In this document: positions 41,559-52,200 of the stretch, piece after piece | Numbering within the stretch: the stretch's first letter is position 1 | How the letters are laid out: every line of letters begins with the position of its first letter | Source: Bacteroidales bacterium | GTDB taxonomy: Bacteria > Bacteroidota > Bacteroidia > Bacteroidales > UBA932 | Assembly (NCBI GenBank): GCA_017620335.1 | Contig: JAFZQO010000044.1 | Location: 1 to 64,000, forward strand | DNA: 64,000 nucleotides | Direction of reading: 5' to 3' | Made by a program: the position numbers and the translations under genes | The notes under the pieces: generated by a model | Told to the model about the DNA's origin: nothing | Seen by the model: the letters and a program-made list of their open reading frames with translations, nothing else | The model's database searches: none

Positions 41559-43724
41559 ATGTGCAAAAAGATGGATGTCGAATACAGCAGCAATGGGAAC
41601 GGACGGATTTTACTGACTGAGGACCAGAATAGGGCGGTGCGGACCACCGAGGGGCACGTGCGCGTGGTTGCGGGTGCAGGTTCGGGTAAGACGCGCACGC
41701 TGGTGGCCAGATATTCGTATCTGACCATTACCATGGGTGTTCCGCCGTCGGACATACTCTGTATGACTTTCACCAACAAGGCGGCGCAGGAGATGCGAAC
41801 GCGCATCGGGGCGCAGACCCCTGGCGGAGCCGTCGGCGATTTCATCACCACCATCCACGGCTTCTGCGTCAAGTTCCTGCGGGAGGAGATATACCGTCTG
41901 GGTTATCCGCAGAACTTCCTCATCTTCGACCCTGAGGATATGAAGGCCGTGGTGAAAGAGGTTCTGGAGGAGAACGGCATAGAGCGCAGGAGCGGCATCG
42001 TCGGGAATTATCTTGAGGACCTGGCCGTCTTCAAGGCTGCCACGCCGTACATAAACAGGTTCGTAATCTCCACGGTGCAGCCCCTGGACGTGCCGGTACT
42101 TGGCCAAATAGTCCTGCGCCAGAAGCGCTATTTCGCCCTTGATTTTGACGACCTGCTTTTCTTTACCCTCCATATACTGAATAATTATCCGGAAGTGCGT
42201 CGCAGGTGGCAGGAGCAGTTCCAGTACGTGATGGTCGACGAGGTCCAGGACTGCGGCAGGCCGGAATGGGAACTTTTCACGATACTGAGCGACTTTTACC
42301 ACAACCTTTTCATCGTCGGCGACGGTGACCAGGCCATTTACGAATGGCGCGGCGCCCACCCCGAGATCTTCGTCGGCTATGTCCCCGACACGGACATCTA
42401 CCTGAAGGAGAATTTCCGCTCGGTGCCCAACATCGTCGCCCTCGCTGACAGCATCATCGGCAACAACCGCAACAGACTGCCCAGGACCTCCGTGACCATG
42501 CGCCCGTCCATGGGGCTCAGGACGAAGTTTTATCACTGCCGGAACGAAAGGCAGGAGGCTGAAAGGCTTGCTTCCACACTTATGGACATCCACAAACGTC
42601 TGGAATGGAAAGGGATGGCCGTGCTCTACCGGGCTTCATACCTGTCGAGGAGCATAGAGCAGGCGCTGATGGCCGCGAAGATTCCATATATCATCTGGGG
42701 CGGCGTCCGTTTTTTCGAAAGGAGGGAGGTGAAGGATGCCCTGGCCTACCTGCGGCTGGTCGCGCTGGATGACGACGTCGCTTTCAAACGGATAGCCAAT
42801 GTTCCGTCCAGAAAAATCGGACGGAAGACCATGGCGCGGCTGCAGGCGTTCTCCGAATGCCGGCACTGCTCGCTGTTCGCGGCGCTGAAAGCCGGCGCGG
42901 CTGGCTCCGGCGCCGCCGCCGCGCGCTTCGCCGCCCTTGTCGAGGAGGCGCGCTCGGATATCGGCAAAGTCAGCATTTCAGCCCTGCTCGAGCAGCTGCT
43001 GGAAAAGAGCGGGATTCTTGAGCAGTACCGTATCGATACGGAGGAGGAGCGTCTGGAGAACCTCCAGGAGCTGGTGAAATCCGTCCGCTTGTATGAGGAA
43101 GACCACAAGAATGAGGAAGACCTGAGCATACAGTCATACCTTCAGGACGTGGCCCTGTACACCAATGCCGATTACCGCAAGGACGACGACCATGTCAAGT
43201 TGATGACCATCCATCAGGCGAAGGGCCTGGAATATCCCCTGGTGTGGATATACGGACTCAACGAGGGGATAATGCCTAGTCACCGCACCGTCCGCGAACG
43301 CGGAGATGCAGGGTTGGAGGAGGAGCGTAGGCTGATGTATGTCGCCTGCACCCGCGCCATGGACATGCTGTTCTTCTCTGATTCTGAGGGCTTTGACGTC
43401 CAGAACTCCCTGTCCAAGTATCCCAGCCGCTTCATCCGGGAGGCGCATGACGCGTGCGGCCCCCTGTACGATATCGTGGGGAGGTTCAGCGATGAGCTCT
43501 GGAAGGGGACGGAGCGTCTGATGTCACGGCTGGAAAGCCCTGAACCCCGGGCTCAAGGTCTTAGGGCTGGGACGATAGTGAAGCATCCGGTATTCGGCGC
43601 AGGTACTGTACTGGAGTCGGACCCGGACACAGGTACCGTCCGCGTGGATTTCGAACTTTTCGGCATCAGGAGAATCAACGTATCCATGGTATTGCTGACG
43701 ACGGACGTGTCGGTTTCCGGCTAA
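41559..43724 (+). CDS. UvrD/PcrA-type superfamily I DNA helicase
   Basis: A 721-residue ATP-dependent 3'-5' helicase of the UvrD/Rep/PcrA family, active in repair and in clearing protein-bound DNA. Motifs in order are Walker A GAGSGKT (about 42-48), Walker B VDEVQD (about 226), the DQAIYEWRGAHPE motif, NFRSV, TIHQAKGLEY and VACTRA. The C-terminal part, VKHPVFGAGTVLE, matches the RNA-polymerase-binding Tudor-like end of PcrA/UvrD. The length is close to that of PcrA. Its stop overlaps the DUF4298 gene on the other strand by 4 bp. Confidence 0.93.
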   Translation: MCKKMDVEYSSNGNGRILLTEDQNRAVRTTEGHVRVVAGAGSGKTRTLVARYSYLTITMGVPPSDILCMTFTNKAAQEMRTRIGAQTPGGAVGDFITTIHGFCVKFLREEIYRLGYPQNFLIFDPEDMKAVVKEVLEENGIERRSGIVGNYLEDLAVFKAATPYINRFVISTVQPLDVPVLGQIVLRQKRYFALDFDDLLFFTLHILNNYPEVRRRWQEQFQYVMVDEVQDCGRPEWELFTILSDFYHNLFIVGDGDQAIYEWRGAHPEIFVGYVPDTDIYLKENFRSVPNIVALADSIIGNNRNRLPRTSVTMRPSMGLRTKFYHCRNERQEAERLASTLMDIHKRLEWKGMAVLYRASYLSRSIEQALMAAKIPYIIWGGVRFFERREVKDALAYLRLVALDDDVAFKRIANVPSRKIGRKTMARLQAFSECRHCSLFAALKAGAAGSGAAAARFAALVEEARSDIGKVSISALLEQLLEKSGILEQYRIDTEEERLENLQELVKSVRLYEEDHKNEEDLSIQSYLQDVALYTNADYRKDDDHVKLMTIHQAKGLEYPLVWIYGLNEGIMPSHRTVRERGDAGLEEERRLMYVACTRAMDMLFFSDSEGFDVQNSLSKYPSRFIREAHDACGPLYDIVGRFSDELWKGTERLMSRLESPEPRAQGLRAGTIVKHPVFGAGTVLESDPDTGTVRVDFELFGIRRINVSMVLLTTDVSVSG

Positions 43725-44038
43725 TCGAATTCAGGGCCGCGCAGGCGGCGGAGGATGGCGTCGTAGTCGCGGAGGAGGTCGTAGAGGCCGTCTTCCGAGA
43801 GGACGGCGCGGAGCGTCCATTCTGGGAGGGCGCCGGCCTCGTCGGCTTCGAAGTCTTCCAGCCAGAGGCCGGAGGACTGGTATTCCTCTAGCTTCGCGAC
43901 ATCGTCGCGGATGCCGTCGAAAGCCTCGAGGTCTTCGCTGAGTGAGCGTATCACGTTACCGGCCTTTTCATACGCCAGGGACATGGCGTCCACCCGTTCG
44001 GCACGCGTTTTCTTGTCAGATCTTTTTTTTCCGGCCAT
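43721..44038 (-). CDS. DUF4298 small acidic protein
   Basis: A 105-residue acidic, helical protein of the DUF4298 type (IRSLSEDLEAFDGIRDDVAKLEEYQSSGLWLEDFEADEAG, then LSEDGLYDLL), preceded by a lysine-rich start (MAGKKRSDKK). The function is unknown. The ATG at 44038 was chosen because the longer in-frame version (44116) reaches into the promoter of the divergent patatin gene. Confidence 0.78.
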   Translation of the reverse strand: MAGKKRSDKKTRAERVDAMSLAYEKAGNVIRSLSEDLEAFDGIRDDVAKLEEYQSSGLWLEDFEADEAGALPEWTLRAVLSEDGLYDLLRDYDAILRRLRGPEFD

Positions 44039-44097
44039 AGATTCAATGTTATTGCTTCTCAAAGGTAAGCATTTTCGCTCACTTTCAAAAAAAGGCG

Positions 44098-44105
44098 TAT
44101 ATTTG
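44098..44105 (+). promoter_or_regulatory. -7 box for the patatin-MscS-beta-helix gene cluster
   Basis: TATATTTG, 29 nt before the patatin ATG at 44135. The -33 position is not clear. Confidence 0.5.
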
Positions 44106-44134
44106 TATCTTGTCATAAAACTATGCTATAACCA

Positions 44135-46609
44135 ATGAAGAAGATTATTCCCGCGATCATTCTTGCCATCGCTGTTTCCCTGCCGTTGTCCGCCCAGGTC
44201 ATCCTTGACAGCGCCGATCCCGAGGCTGATTCCCTGGCTTTCGTGAGGGTGAGGGCGAGGCTGGACTCCATCCGTCAGTACCGCCCCACGGTGGGACTGG
44301 TCCTTGCCGGAGGCGGAGCGCGCGGACTCGCGCATCTGGGCGTAATCAAGTACATGGAAGAACTTGGCATACCTGTGGATGTCATCACCGGTACGAGCAT
44401 GGGAGGCCTGGTCGGCGGCCTGTACGCCCTGGGCTACACTCACGACCAGCTTGACTCCCTTGTCCGGGACATCCAGTGGCCCGTCATGATGTCGGACAAG
44501 ATCCCGAACGCATTCGTGCCCTACAAGATCAAGAAATATCGCGAGCGTTTCATAATACGCATCCCGCACCATTATGACAACAAGGACCTGGCGGACCGCC
44601 TGAAGCAGGAGAGGGTCCTGGACCTGATGGCCGAGGAGGTGGGCGTCTCCACGTCCGATGCCCTTGAAGAGTCTCTCAAGAAGATAGGCATAGGCCTGCC
44701 TGACGGTTACCTTTACGGCCTCAACGTCCGCAACATGCTCAGTTCGGTCAGCGTCGGCTATCAGGACAGCCTCAGTTTCTCGGAACTTCCCATCCCGTAT
44801 GTCTGCGTGGCCACCGACATGTATACCATGACTCCGAAGTACTGGACCGAAGGAAGCATCACTTCAGCCATGCGTTCCACAATGGCCATCCCGTTCTATT
44901 TCAGGGCGGTACGCGGTGAAGGCGAGATCCTGCTCGACGGAGGCATGCGCAACAACTTCCCGGTGGACCTGGCCAGGGAGATGGGCGCGGACATCATCAT
45001 CGGCTCCGACATGTCCCACCACCGGGCCATCAACGAGCTCAATTCTCCGTTGGACTTCGTCTTCCAGACCATCACGCTCCTTGCGTCGGGTGCGATGGAG
45101 GACTCGATGGATATACTGGAGAACAAGGACGGCCTTGACGACGCCCTCAGCGTCCACCACGAACTGACAGGATACAACATGCTCTCCTTCGACGACAGGA
45201 GCGTCGACGACATCATCAATCAGGGATACCAGAACGCCATCGCGAATAAGGAGGGATTCGAGGCCATCGCCGCCAAGGTGGCCGGCAAGCCCGCTCCGCA
45301 GGTCAGCCGGCCCGCGCCCGCGGTCAACCTGGCCCAGACCAAGGTCCGCGTGGACCGCGTGGAGTTTACCGGCATCGATGACGAAGAAAGGGACAAGATC
45401 CTTGCCCGGGACGAGTATCCCGCCGACGGCATGTATGACAGGGATGCGGTCGAGGCACTCTTGAACAAGATTTACGGGACCAATGCTTTCGAGGCAGTCA
45501 CATACCGTTTCGAGGGACACGGGGAGCCGTACACGCTTGTGTTCGACTGCCAAAAGGGCCAGACTAACGACCTCGGAATAGGGGTGCGTGCCGACACTGA
45601 CGAGACCGTGGCCCTGCTCGTGCATTATGGCCTGGGCACCCGCCGCCTTTCCGGTCCCCGCCTTACCATGGACCTTAAACTCGGTACCAACCCGTCCCTT
45701 TCGATCGACGTGTTCCGCAAGTTCTCGGCCGGGATCCCCACCATCGGCATAAGCACACGTGCCAGGATGATAGGTACTTTCACGGATTATATGTCGTCCG
45801 TACGCGAGAAACTTTTCTCTACCGCGGTCGACCTGTATGCGGAGGACTCCCGTCTCCGCTACGGCACGATGCGTGCCGGCCTTACGTCGGAGATGGACCC
45901 TTATGAGCACTATCTCTCCCGTGAGGAGGAGTGGATCGGCTGGGACTGGAAGAGTTACTGGCTTTCCGCTTTCGCGACGTTCAAGTTCGACAATTTCGAC
46001 GACGGGTATTTCCCCGACAAGGGTATCAGGTTTTCACTGGACGGGAGACGTGTGTTCAAGGGATTCAGCATCGACCTCGACCCCGAAGAGTACCATCCTG
46101 TGGATGCGGCCTTGACCGAAGACGGCTCCGTCCCCGCCTACTGGTCCGTTCTTACCAGCCTCCAGGGGGCATTTTCCATCTGGGAGAATTTCACGATACT
46201 TCCCAGCCTGTATTTCGGCTGGTACACGATACGCCCTGAAGACAACAGGATCGACAATTGCTTGAACCCCAAGCATATCATCACCTTAGGCGGCTTCATG
46301 CCCAACCGCTATACCGAGCGTCAGATCCCATTCTTCGGAGTCCCGTCCGGATACCGCAACTGCCGTCCCCTCAGCACCGTGGGCCAGCTGGACCTCAGAT
46401 ACCGCATCGCCAGAAAGAATTTCATCACCGCCAGGGGCGCTCTCTTCTATGACGGCTATAACTTCAGTGAACTCGCCATCGTCAGTCCTGAAAGGGCGTT
46501 GGGCCTTGAATACGGCAGGCAGACGATGGTCGGACCGCTCAGGGTTGCCGCCCAGTGGAGTGATCTGTCAGGTTTTACCGCCTATGCTTCAATAGGTTTT
46601 GACTTCTAA
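44135..46609 (+). CDS. Patatin-like phospholipase with POTRA-like region and outer-membrane barrel
   Basis: An 824-residue exported protein. After the signal peptide comes a patatin domain (about 52-320) with the oxyanion loop GGGARG, the nucleophile in GTSMGG (Ser88) and the catalytic Asp in DGG (Asp268). A short POTRA-like segment (about 400-470) is followed by a long C-terminal barrel ending in ASIGFDF. The arrangement is that of PlpD-like type Vd proteins, in which a phospholipase is fused to an Omp85-type barrel. Hydrolysis of outer-membrane or host phospholipids is inferred. The MscS gene begins 6 nt later, so the pair is likely cotranscribed. Confidence 0.88.
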   Translation: MKKIIPAIILAIAVSLPLSAQVILDSADPEADSLAFVRVRARLDSIRQYRPTVGLVLAGGGARGLAHLGVIKYMEELGIPVDVITGTSMGGLVGGLYALGYTHDQLDSLVRDIQWPVMMSDKIPNAFVPYKIKKYRERFIIRIPHHYDNKDLADRLKQERVLDLMAEEVGVSTSDALEESLKKIGIGLPDGYLYGLNVRNMLSSVSVGYQDSLSFSELPIPYVCVATDMYTMTPKYWTEGSITSAMRSTMAIPFYFRAVRGEGEILLDGGMRNNFPVDLAREMGADIIIGSDMSHHRAINELNSPLDFVFQTITLLASGAMEDSMDILENKDGLDDALSVHHELTGYNMLSFDDRSVDDIINQGYQNAIANKEGFEAIAAKVAGKPAPQVSRPAPAVNLAQTKVRVDRVEFTGIDDEERDKILARDEYPADGMYDRDAVEALLNKIYGTNAFEAVTYRFEGHGEPYTLVFDCQKGQTNDLGIGVRADTDETVALLVHYGLGTRRLSGPRLTMDLKLGTNPSLSIDVFRKFSAGIPTIGISTRARMIGTFTDYMSSVREKLFSTAVDLYAEDSRLRYGTMRAGLTSEMDPYEHYLSREEEWIGWDWKSYWLSAFATFKFDNFDDGYFPDKGIRFSLDGRRVFKGFSIDLDPEEYHPVDAALTEDGSVPAYWSVLTSLQGAFSIWENFTILPSLYFGWYTIRPEDNRIDNCLNPKHIITLGGFMPNRYTERQIPFFGVPSGYRNCRPLSTVGQLDLRYRIARKNFITARGALFYDGYNFSELAIVSPERALGLEYGRQTMVGPLRVAAQWSDLSGFTAYASIGFDF

Positions 46610-46615
46610 GCAATT

Positions 46616-49186
46616 ATGAAAATGCGATCTTTCCCGAGATATCTGCCGGTCGCCGCGGCCTTCCTGCTTCTGTCCGCGTCCATCCTTCAGGCCCAGGCCG
46701 TGAAGGATGAAGGGACGACGCTGTCCAACCTCCTTCCGGAACTGAAACTGTCATATGAAGAGGCTCTCGGGTCCGACTCGCTGCTGGTGGACAACGGCTC
46801 CCGCAGGCAGGCTCTAGCAGAGATGATACGCTCCGCGGACGAGGTGGCGGTCATGACCTATACCCAGCGTCCGGGCTTCGCCATCGACATGGCCCTCGCC
46901 CTGGAGAACGTTTCCCGGGTCTATGACTCCTTGCGGGAGGAGGCCCGCCTGTCCGACAAGTATCTCAGTTCCTCGCGCGCCGGTCTCCTCCGTTATTCGC
47001 TTCTGGGTGAGGCGCTCAGGGATATGTATCTGCCTCCCGCGCCGGATACGCTGTCGGTTGCGGCGGATACCCTGCTTCTGGAGGAAATGCTGCCTCCCGA
47101 GCCCGTACGGGAGATGGATCCGGAGGAGAAGGCTCTTCTTGACAGCTGCCTTTTCTACGCCGACGCCCTCACCGCGCTGTACTCCAAGTCCGTGTCCCTG
47201 GCCTTGCAGGACAGCCTGAGTTTCGCGGGGACGGAGCGCCGTCTCCTGCAGGCCTATGATTACGTCCAGGCCAATTATGCCGAGGCTCAGAGGAACATCT
47301 TCATCGGGAGCAACGTCACGCTGTTCCAGATATTCAGGAACTGGGACACCTACATCGCGGGCGTGAAGAATGACTTGGAATCGCGTTTCGATCCTGATTC
47401 CCCGGATGAATCTGAAGGCAGGACTGTGGACATCGTCCCCTCCAGGGGAAGGGATATCCTCCGGTATGCGTTCCTGTCGCTGCTCGCCCTCATACTGGCG
47501 TTCCTGCTTGCCAGCATCATCACAAGCCTGGTCTTCAGGTATGTGCGCAAAGAAAGCGTCCGCCCGTACAAGCCGGTCATTACGTCCATGCTGGCCCTCC
47601 TCCTCTTCGTCCTGGGCATCCTGATCGCCAACAACGGGAGGGGAGACCCTTACTGGCGGACCGCCTACCAGCTCCTGAGCGTATTCTCCTGGCTGACCCT
47701 GGCCATATTTGTGTCACTGCTCATCCGCGTCCGCGGCTCACAGGCCCGGACTTCGCGCAACCTGTATGTCCCGACGCTGCTGCTCGCATTCATGAACATC
47801 CTTCTCAGGGCCATGTTCATGCCTGCCAGCATCGTTCCGCTCATCTTCCCTGCGGGGCTCGTCATTTTCATCATCTGGCAGTCCTCCGCAAACGTCCGCT
47901 ACCGCAACAAGGTCGAGCGGACGGATCTCAGGTACATGTGGGTGTCGGTGATTGTGATGGGTATAGCCTGCATACTCTCGCTGGCAGGCTATTCCATGAT
48001 AGGCGTGTTCCTGCTGACCTTCTGGACCTTCGAACTCGCGCTTCTCCACACCATCACCACGATCTATTACCTGATGAAGCGTTACAATGAGAGAAGGGTG
48101 ATACGCAAGATAGCCCGTTACCGTGCGGAAAATCCTTTCCTTCCCCTTGAGGAAAAGGGGGATTTCATCGAGGTGACATGGGTTTACGACCTGCTCAGGA
48201 TGGTGGTCCTTCCGGTCACCATCATCCTCTCCTTCCCCCTGGGCGTAAGGCTCACGTCGGGCGCCTACCAGCTGTCGCTCACGGGAAGCGACTTCCTGAA
48301 CCACACCCTCTTCAACGCCGAGTCGTTCAGGAACCTGACGCTGAAGAACATCCTGATCATCCTGGTGCTGTTCTTCGTCTTCCGCTTCCTGAACTACCTT
48401 GTCAGGAACATGGTCAGGCTTTTCAGGATGCGCAACGCCGTCGACAAGAAACAGCCTTCGGACATGCCGCTGAAGAGGTCCGAAGTGAACACTTCGCTCT
48501 CCGACGCTTTGTTGTCCCTGCTTGGCTGGGTGATATACCTCTTCATCGTGTTCTCCATCCTGCAACTGTCCGGAAAGGCCATCACCACCATTTCCGCGGG
48601 TCTTGCCGCCGGTGTCGGTTTCGCACTCAAGGACCTGATCAACAACTTCTTCTACGGTGTGCAGCTGATGGCGGGACGCATCAGGGTGGGGGACAAGATT
48701 TCCTGCGACGGAGTCAGGGGAATAGTCAAAAGGGTGAGCTATCAGACAACCCTGGTAGAGGACGAGGACGGATCGCTCATCGCCTTCACGAATACCGACC
48801 TCTTCACAAAGAAGTTCCGCAACCTCAACAGCGGCAAGAATTACGAGTTCCTCAAGATGCCGGTCAGCGTCCGGTACGGAACTGATATCGCGCGTGCGAG
48901 GGAAGTCATACTTGAGGCACTCAAGCCCTTGATGGTCAAAGACAAGGCCGGAAGGGACATCGTGGACCCTTCGTTCCCCGTGGACGTCCGTTTCGACAGT
49001 TTCGGAGACAGTTCGATCAACCTAATCGTGGCCCTTTATTCCACGGTGGAGACGCACTATACCTTCCCTTCCCGTGCAAAGGAGGCGATCTACAATGCTT
49101 TCCATGAGAACGGCATCGAGATACCTTTCCAGCAGCACGACGTCTATATCAAGCAGGCGCCCGAAGATGAACGTGAACGAAAGTAA
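46616..49186 (+). CDS. MscS-family mechanosensitive channel, large form
   Basis: An 856-residue protein with a signal-like N-terminus, a periplasmic region of about 250 residues rich in Leu and acidic residues, and several hydrophobic segments. The C-terminal MscS domain has the pore helix AGLAAGVGFALKDLINN followed by the beta domain GRIRVGDKISCDGVRGIVKRVS. It releases solutes on sudden membrane stretch. The extra membrane segments and periplasmic part resemble MscK/YbdG-type large homologues. It is very near the patatin gene and may form an envelope-stress unit with it. Confidence 0.9.
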   Translation: MKMRSFPRYLPVAAAFLLLSASILQAQAVKDEGTTLSNLLPELKLSYEEALGSDSLLVDNGSRRQALAEMIRSADEVAVMTYTQRPGFAIDMALALENVSRVYDSLREEARLSDKYLSSSRAGLLRYSLLGEALRDMYLPPAPDTLSVAADTLLLEEMLPPEPVREMDPEEKALLDSCLFYADALTALYSKSVSLALQDSLSFAGTERRLLQAYDYVQANYAEAQRNIFIGSNVTLFQIFRNWDTYIAGVKNDLESRFDPDSPDESEGRTVDIVPSRGRDILRYAFLSLLALILAFLLASIITSLVFRYVRKESVRPYKPVITSMLALLLFVLGILIANNGRGDPYWRTAYQLLSVFSWLTLAIFVSLLIRVRGSQARTSRNLYVPTLLLAFMNILLRAMFMPASIVPLIFPAGLVIFIIWQSSANVRYRNKVERTDLRYMWVSVIVMGIACILSLAGYSMIGVFLLTFWTFELALLHTITTIYYLMKRYNERRVIRKIARYRAENPFLPLEEKGDFIEVTWVYDLLRMVVLPVTIILSFPLGVRLTSGAYQLSLTGSDFLNHTLFNAESFRNLTLKNILIILVLFFVFRFLNYLVRNMVRLFRMRNAVDKKQPSDMPLKRSEVNTSLSDALLSLLGWVIYLFIVFSILQLSGKAITTISAGLAAGVGFALKDLINNFFYGVQLMAGRIRVGDKISCDGVRGIVKRVSYQTTLVEDEDGSLIAFTNTDLFTKKFRNLNSGKNYEFLKMPVSVRYGTDIARAREVILEALKPLMVKDKAGRDIVDPSFPVDVRFDSFGDSSINLIVALYSTVETHYTFPSRAKEAIYNAFHENGIEIPFQQHDVYIKQAPEDERERK

Positions 49187-49212
49187 CATAACCTGATAAC
49201 CACACTGATAAC

Positions 49213-52200
49213 ATGAGAAAATGCATTTTAACGGCGGTCCTGTTGCTGTCCGTCCTTTTTTCTTTCACTGCCCGTGCCGGGGTTTCCGTGTACACGCAGA
49301 AATTCAACGACGCCCGCGGAGTGTTCTTCACGGAGGAGGCCTTCGGCATCAAGGCCGACGGCAAGTTCGACTGCAGCGACGCTCTCCAGGCTGCGGTCAA
49401 CGCCATCAAGGAGGAGAGGGGCTTCGGCACCCTGTACCTTCCCGAAGGCAAATACCGAGTCACGAGGACCATCTATGTCCCCGGTTCGATCCGCATCGTG
49501 GGTTACGGCGCGAAGCGCCCCGAGATCGTCCTTGAGAAGAATACCCCCGGTTTCGACAAGGAGGAGACCTCGATGATGTGGTTCACCGGCGGCATCGTCA
49601 CCAACCCTGAAAGGGTGATGGACGCCAGCGCCGGCACCTTCTACAGTGGCATCTCCAACGTCGATTTCCGCATCGGGAAGGGCAATCCCATGGCCATAGC
49701 CCTGCGTACGCATCTCGCACAGCACGGCATAGTCAGTCACGTGTCCGTATACGGCGGTGACGGCTTCGCGTGCCTGTACGACGCCGGAAACGAGCTTGAG
49801 GACGTCGAGTTCTTCGGGGCCCGCTACGGCATCAGCTCCAACGTCTCGTCCCCCAGCTGGCCCATCGCCATGGTGGACGCTTACTTCGAAGGCCAGAAGG
49901 AGGCTGCGCTCCTGACCAGGAACGCCGGCTTCGCCATCGTGAACATGAAGGTCAAGGACGCTCCGGTCGCGGTCTTCTGCGAGAAGGACATGGCCGACCG
50001 CCTCTACCTCGAGGACTGCTTCTTCGAGAATGTGAAGACGGGTGTCGTCATGACCGGCGACGAGGGTGAGACCAACCAGCTCAACATGGTGAACATACAT
50101 TGCAAGAACGTCCCCGTGGCCGTTTCTCTTCCTAAGATAGGGAAGGAATATCCCGTGAAGGACAAGACCTACCTGATCAGCGAGTTCGTCCATGGCCTCG
50201 TGATGCGCGAGATGGGCGGCGACGCCGGTTATGAGGTCATCTGCAAGACCGCTCCTGCGGAGTTCCCCGCCGCTTTCACCCGGACCGTTCCGGCGGTTCC
50301 GGACATGTCCACCTGGGCCAGCGTCGCCGACTACGGCGCCGTGGGTGACGGTGAGGCCGACGACACCGAGGCCATCCAGAAGGCCGTGAACGAGAACGTC
50401 GCGGTGTTCTTCCCCGAAGGATGGTATAAGATTACCAACACTATCAAGCTTCGCAAGGGCAGTGTCCTGATCGGCCTGCACCCGTTCTCCACCCAGCTTA
50501 TCCTGTCGGAGAGCACACCCGCTTTCAGCGGTTTCGGCTCTCCCGTCCCCATGGTCGAGTCCTCGGAGGGCGGAGACGACATCTTTACCGGCATCGGCAT
50601 CTGCACCGGCGGCTACAACAAGAGGGCGGTCGGCATGAAATGGATGGCCTCCGGCAATTCCCTGCTCAATGACGTGAAGTTCGTCGGCGGGCACGGTACG
50701 ATGCGCAAGCCTGCGCCCAGGCCTGCGGCTCAGGCCGCGGCGCCCGGCGCGGCGGCTCCCGGCGGCGCTCCGCGCGCCGGCGCAGCCTCCGCCGCTGCCG
50801 GCGGCATGGCCGGCTTCGGAGGAGGCATGGGCGGTTTCGGCGGCATGATGGGATTCGGCGCCGCCCGCGTCAGCTCCCCGGACAACCCCATTGCCACACA
50901 GGGCCTGGACCAGGCCTGGGACAACCAGTACTGGAGCCTCTGGATCACCAACGGAGGAGGCGGAACCTTCAAGGATATCTGGTCGGCCAATACCTATGCC
51001 TCGGCCGGCATCTACATCAGCAACACCAGCACCCCTTCCAGGATGTTCGCCATTTCGCTCGAGCATCACGTGCGCTTCGAATCGCGCTGGAGGAACGTCG
51101 AGAACTTTAAGGTGTATGCCCTCCAGTATGAGGAGGAAAGCCGCGAAGGACCTGACTGCGTAGCCATGACCATGGACAACTGCCGCAACATCATGTTCGC
51201 CAACACCTGGTTCTACCGCGTGGTCCGTGTCATGGTCCCTCGCGACTTCGGCACGCTCATGTCCGGCTGCGAGAACATCGAGTTCCGCAACATGAGGGCC
51301 TGGACGCAGATCCTCTGCGAGACCGCCGCCACTGCGTACGACGTCAACAAGAACATCTCGATCTTCCCTCTGGAATTCTCCTACGCCAAGGTGACCGGCA
51401 AGGAGAAGGGCCGCAGGGCTGAGCCTGCCGTCGGCGGCGCCGTCGAGATCGGCGACGAATACCAGTTCGCCACCGGAGCCGCGACGGACAGCAAGGGCAA
51501 CGTATATTTCTGCGAGGGCAACATGCGCAAGATCTACAAGTGGGATGCCGCGACCGGAGCCCTCACTCTCCTCGCCGACTATCCTTACAGGCCTCTCTCG
51601 CTCGCCGTCGACACCAAGGACAACCTTATCGTCATCGTGCGCTATGAGGGCCAGCCCGGACTTACCGGAGAGAAGATAGAGATGATCCAGTCCTTCCCGG
51701 ATGCCAACTCCGATTACAGCGGCTGGGGCAACGGCATGTGGGGCGTCGTCGCATACGCGATCGACACCCGTAACGGCGCCGACACCATGACTCCGCTTGA
51801 ACTCGTCCCGACCGCCAGTGTCAAGGCCACGAGGCTCATCTATCCTTCCCATGCCCTGCGCGGCGGCGACTTCCTCGACGTCTATGACGGCAAGATGCCT
51901 GAGCGCAGTTTCCTGGCTCCGGACGGAGTCACGGTCGTGCCTTATTTCTTCGACCTGTGCCGCTCCATCGACCTGACAGCCGTCACTCCCGGCCAGAAGG
52001 AGCCCGTGATGATAGCCTGGGAGAATCCCCGTCGCACTTATACCTTCAAGGTTAACGCCGACGGATCACTCTCGGCAACGGGCGATTATGTCAAGCATGG
52101 AGAGTACGCCACCGCCTACGACAAGGACGGCAACATCTATGTCGCGGCGGGCCAGATCCGTGTCTATGACAAGGACGGAAAGGAAATCAAGTGCTTCGAC

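Noticed and set aside
49228..51852. An 874-codon open frame opposite the large beta-helix protein gene
   Set aside because: A shadow frame, very rich in Asp/Val/Gly/His from reversed codons. The forward protein has a signal peptide and domain repeats.
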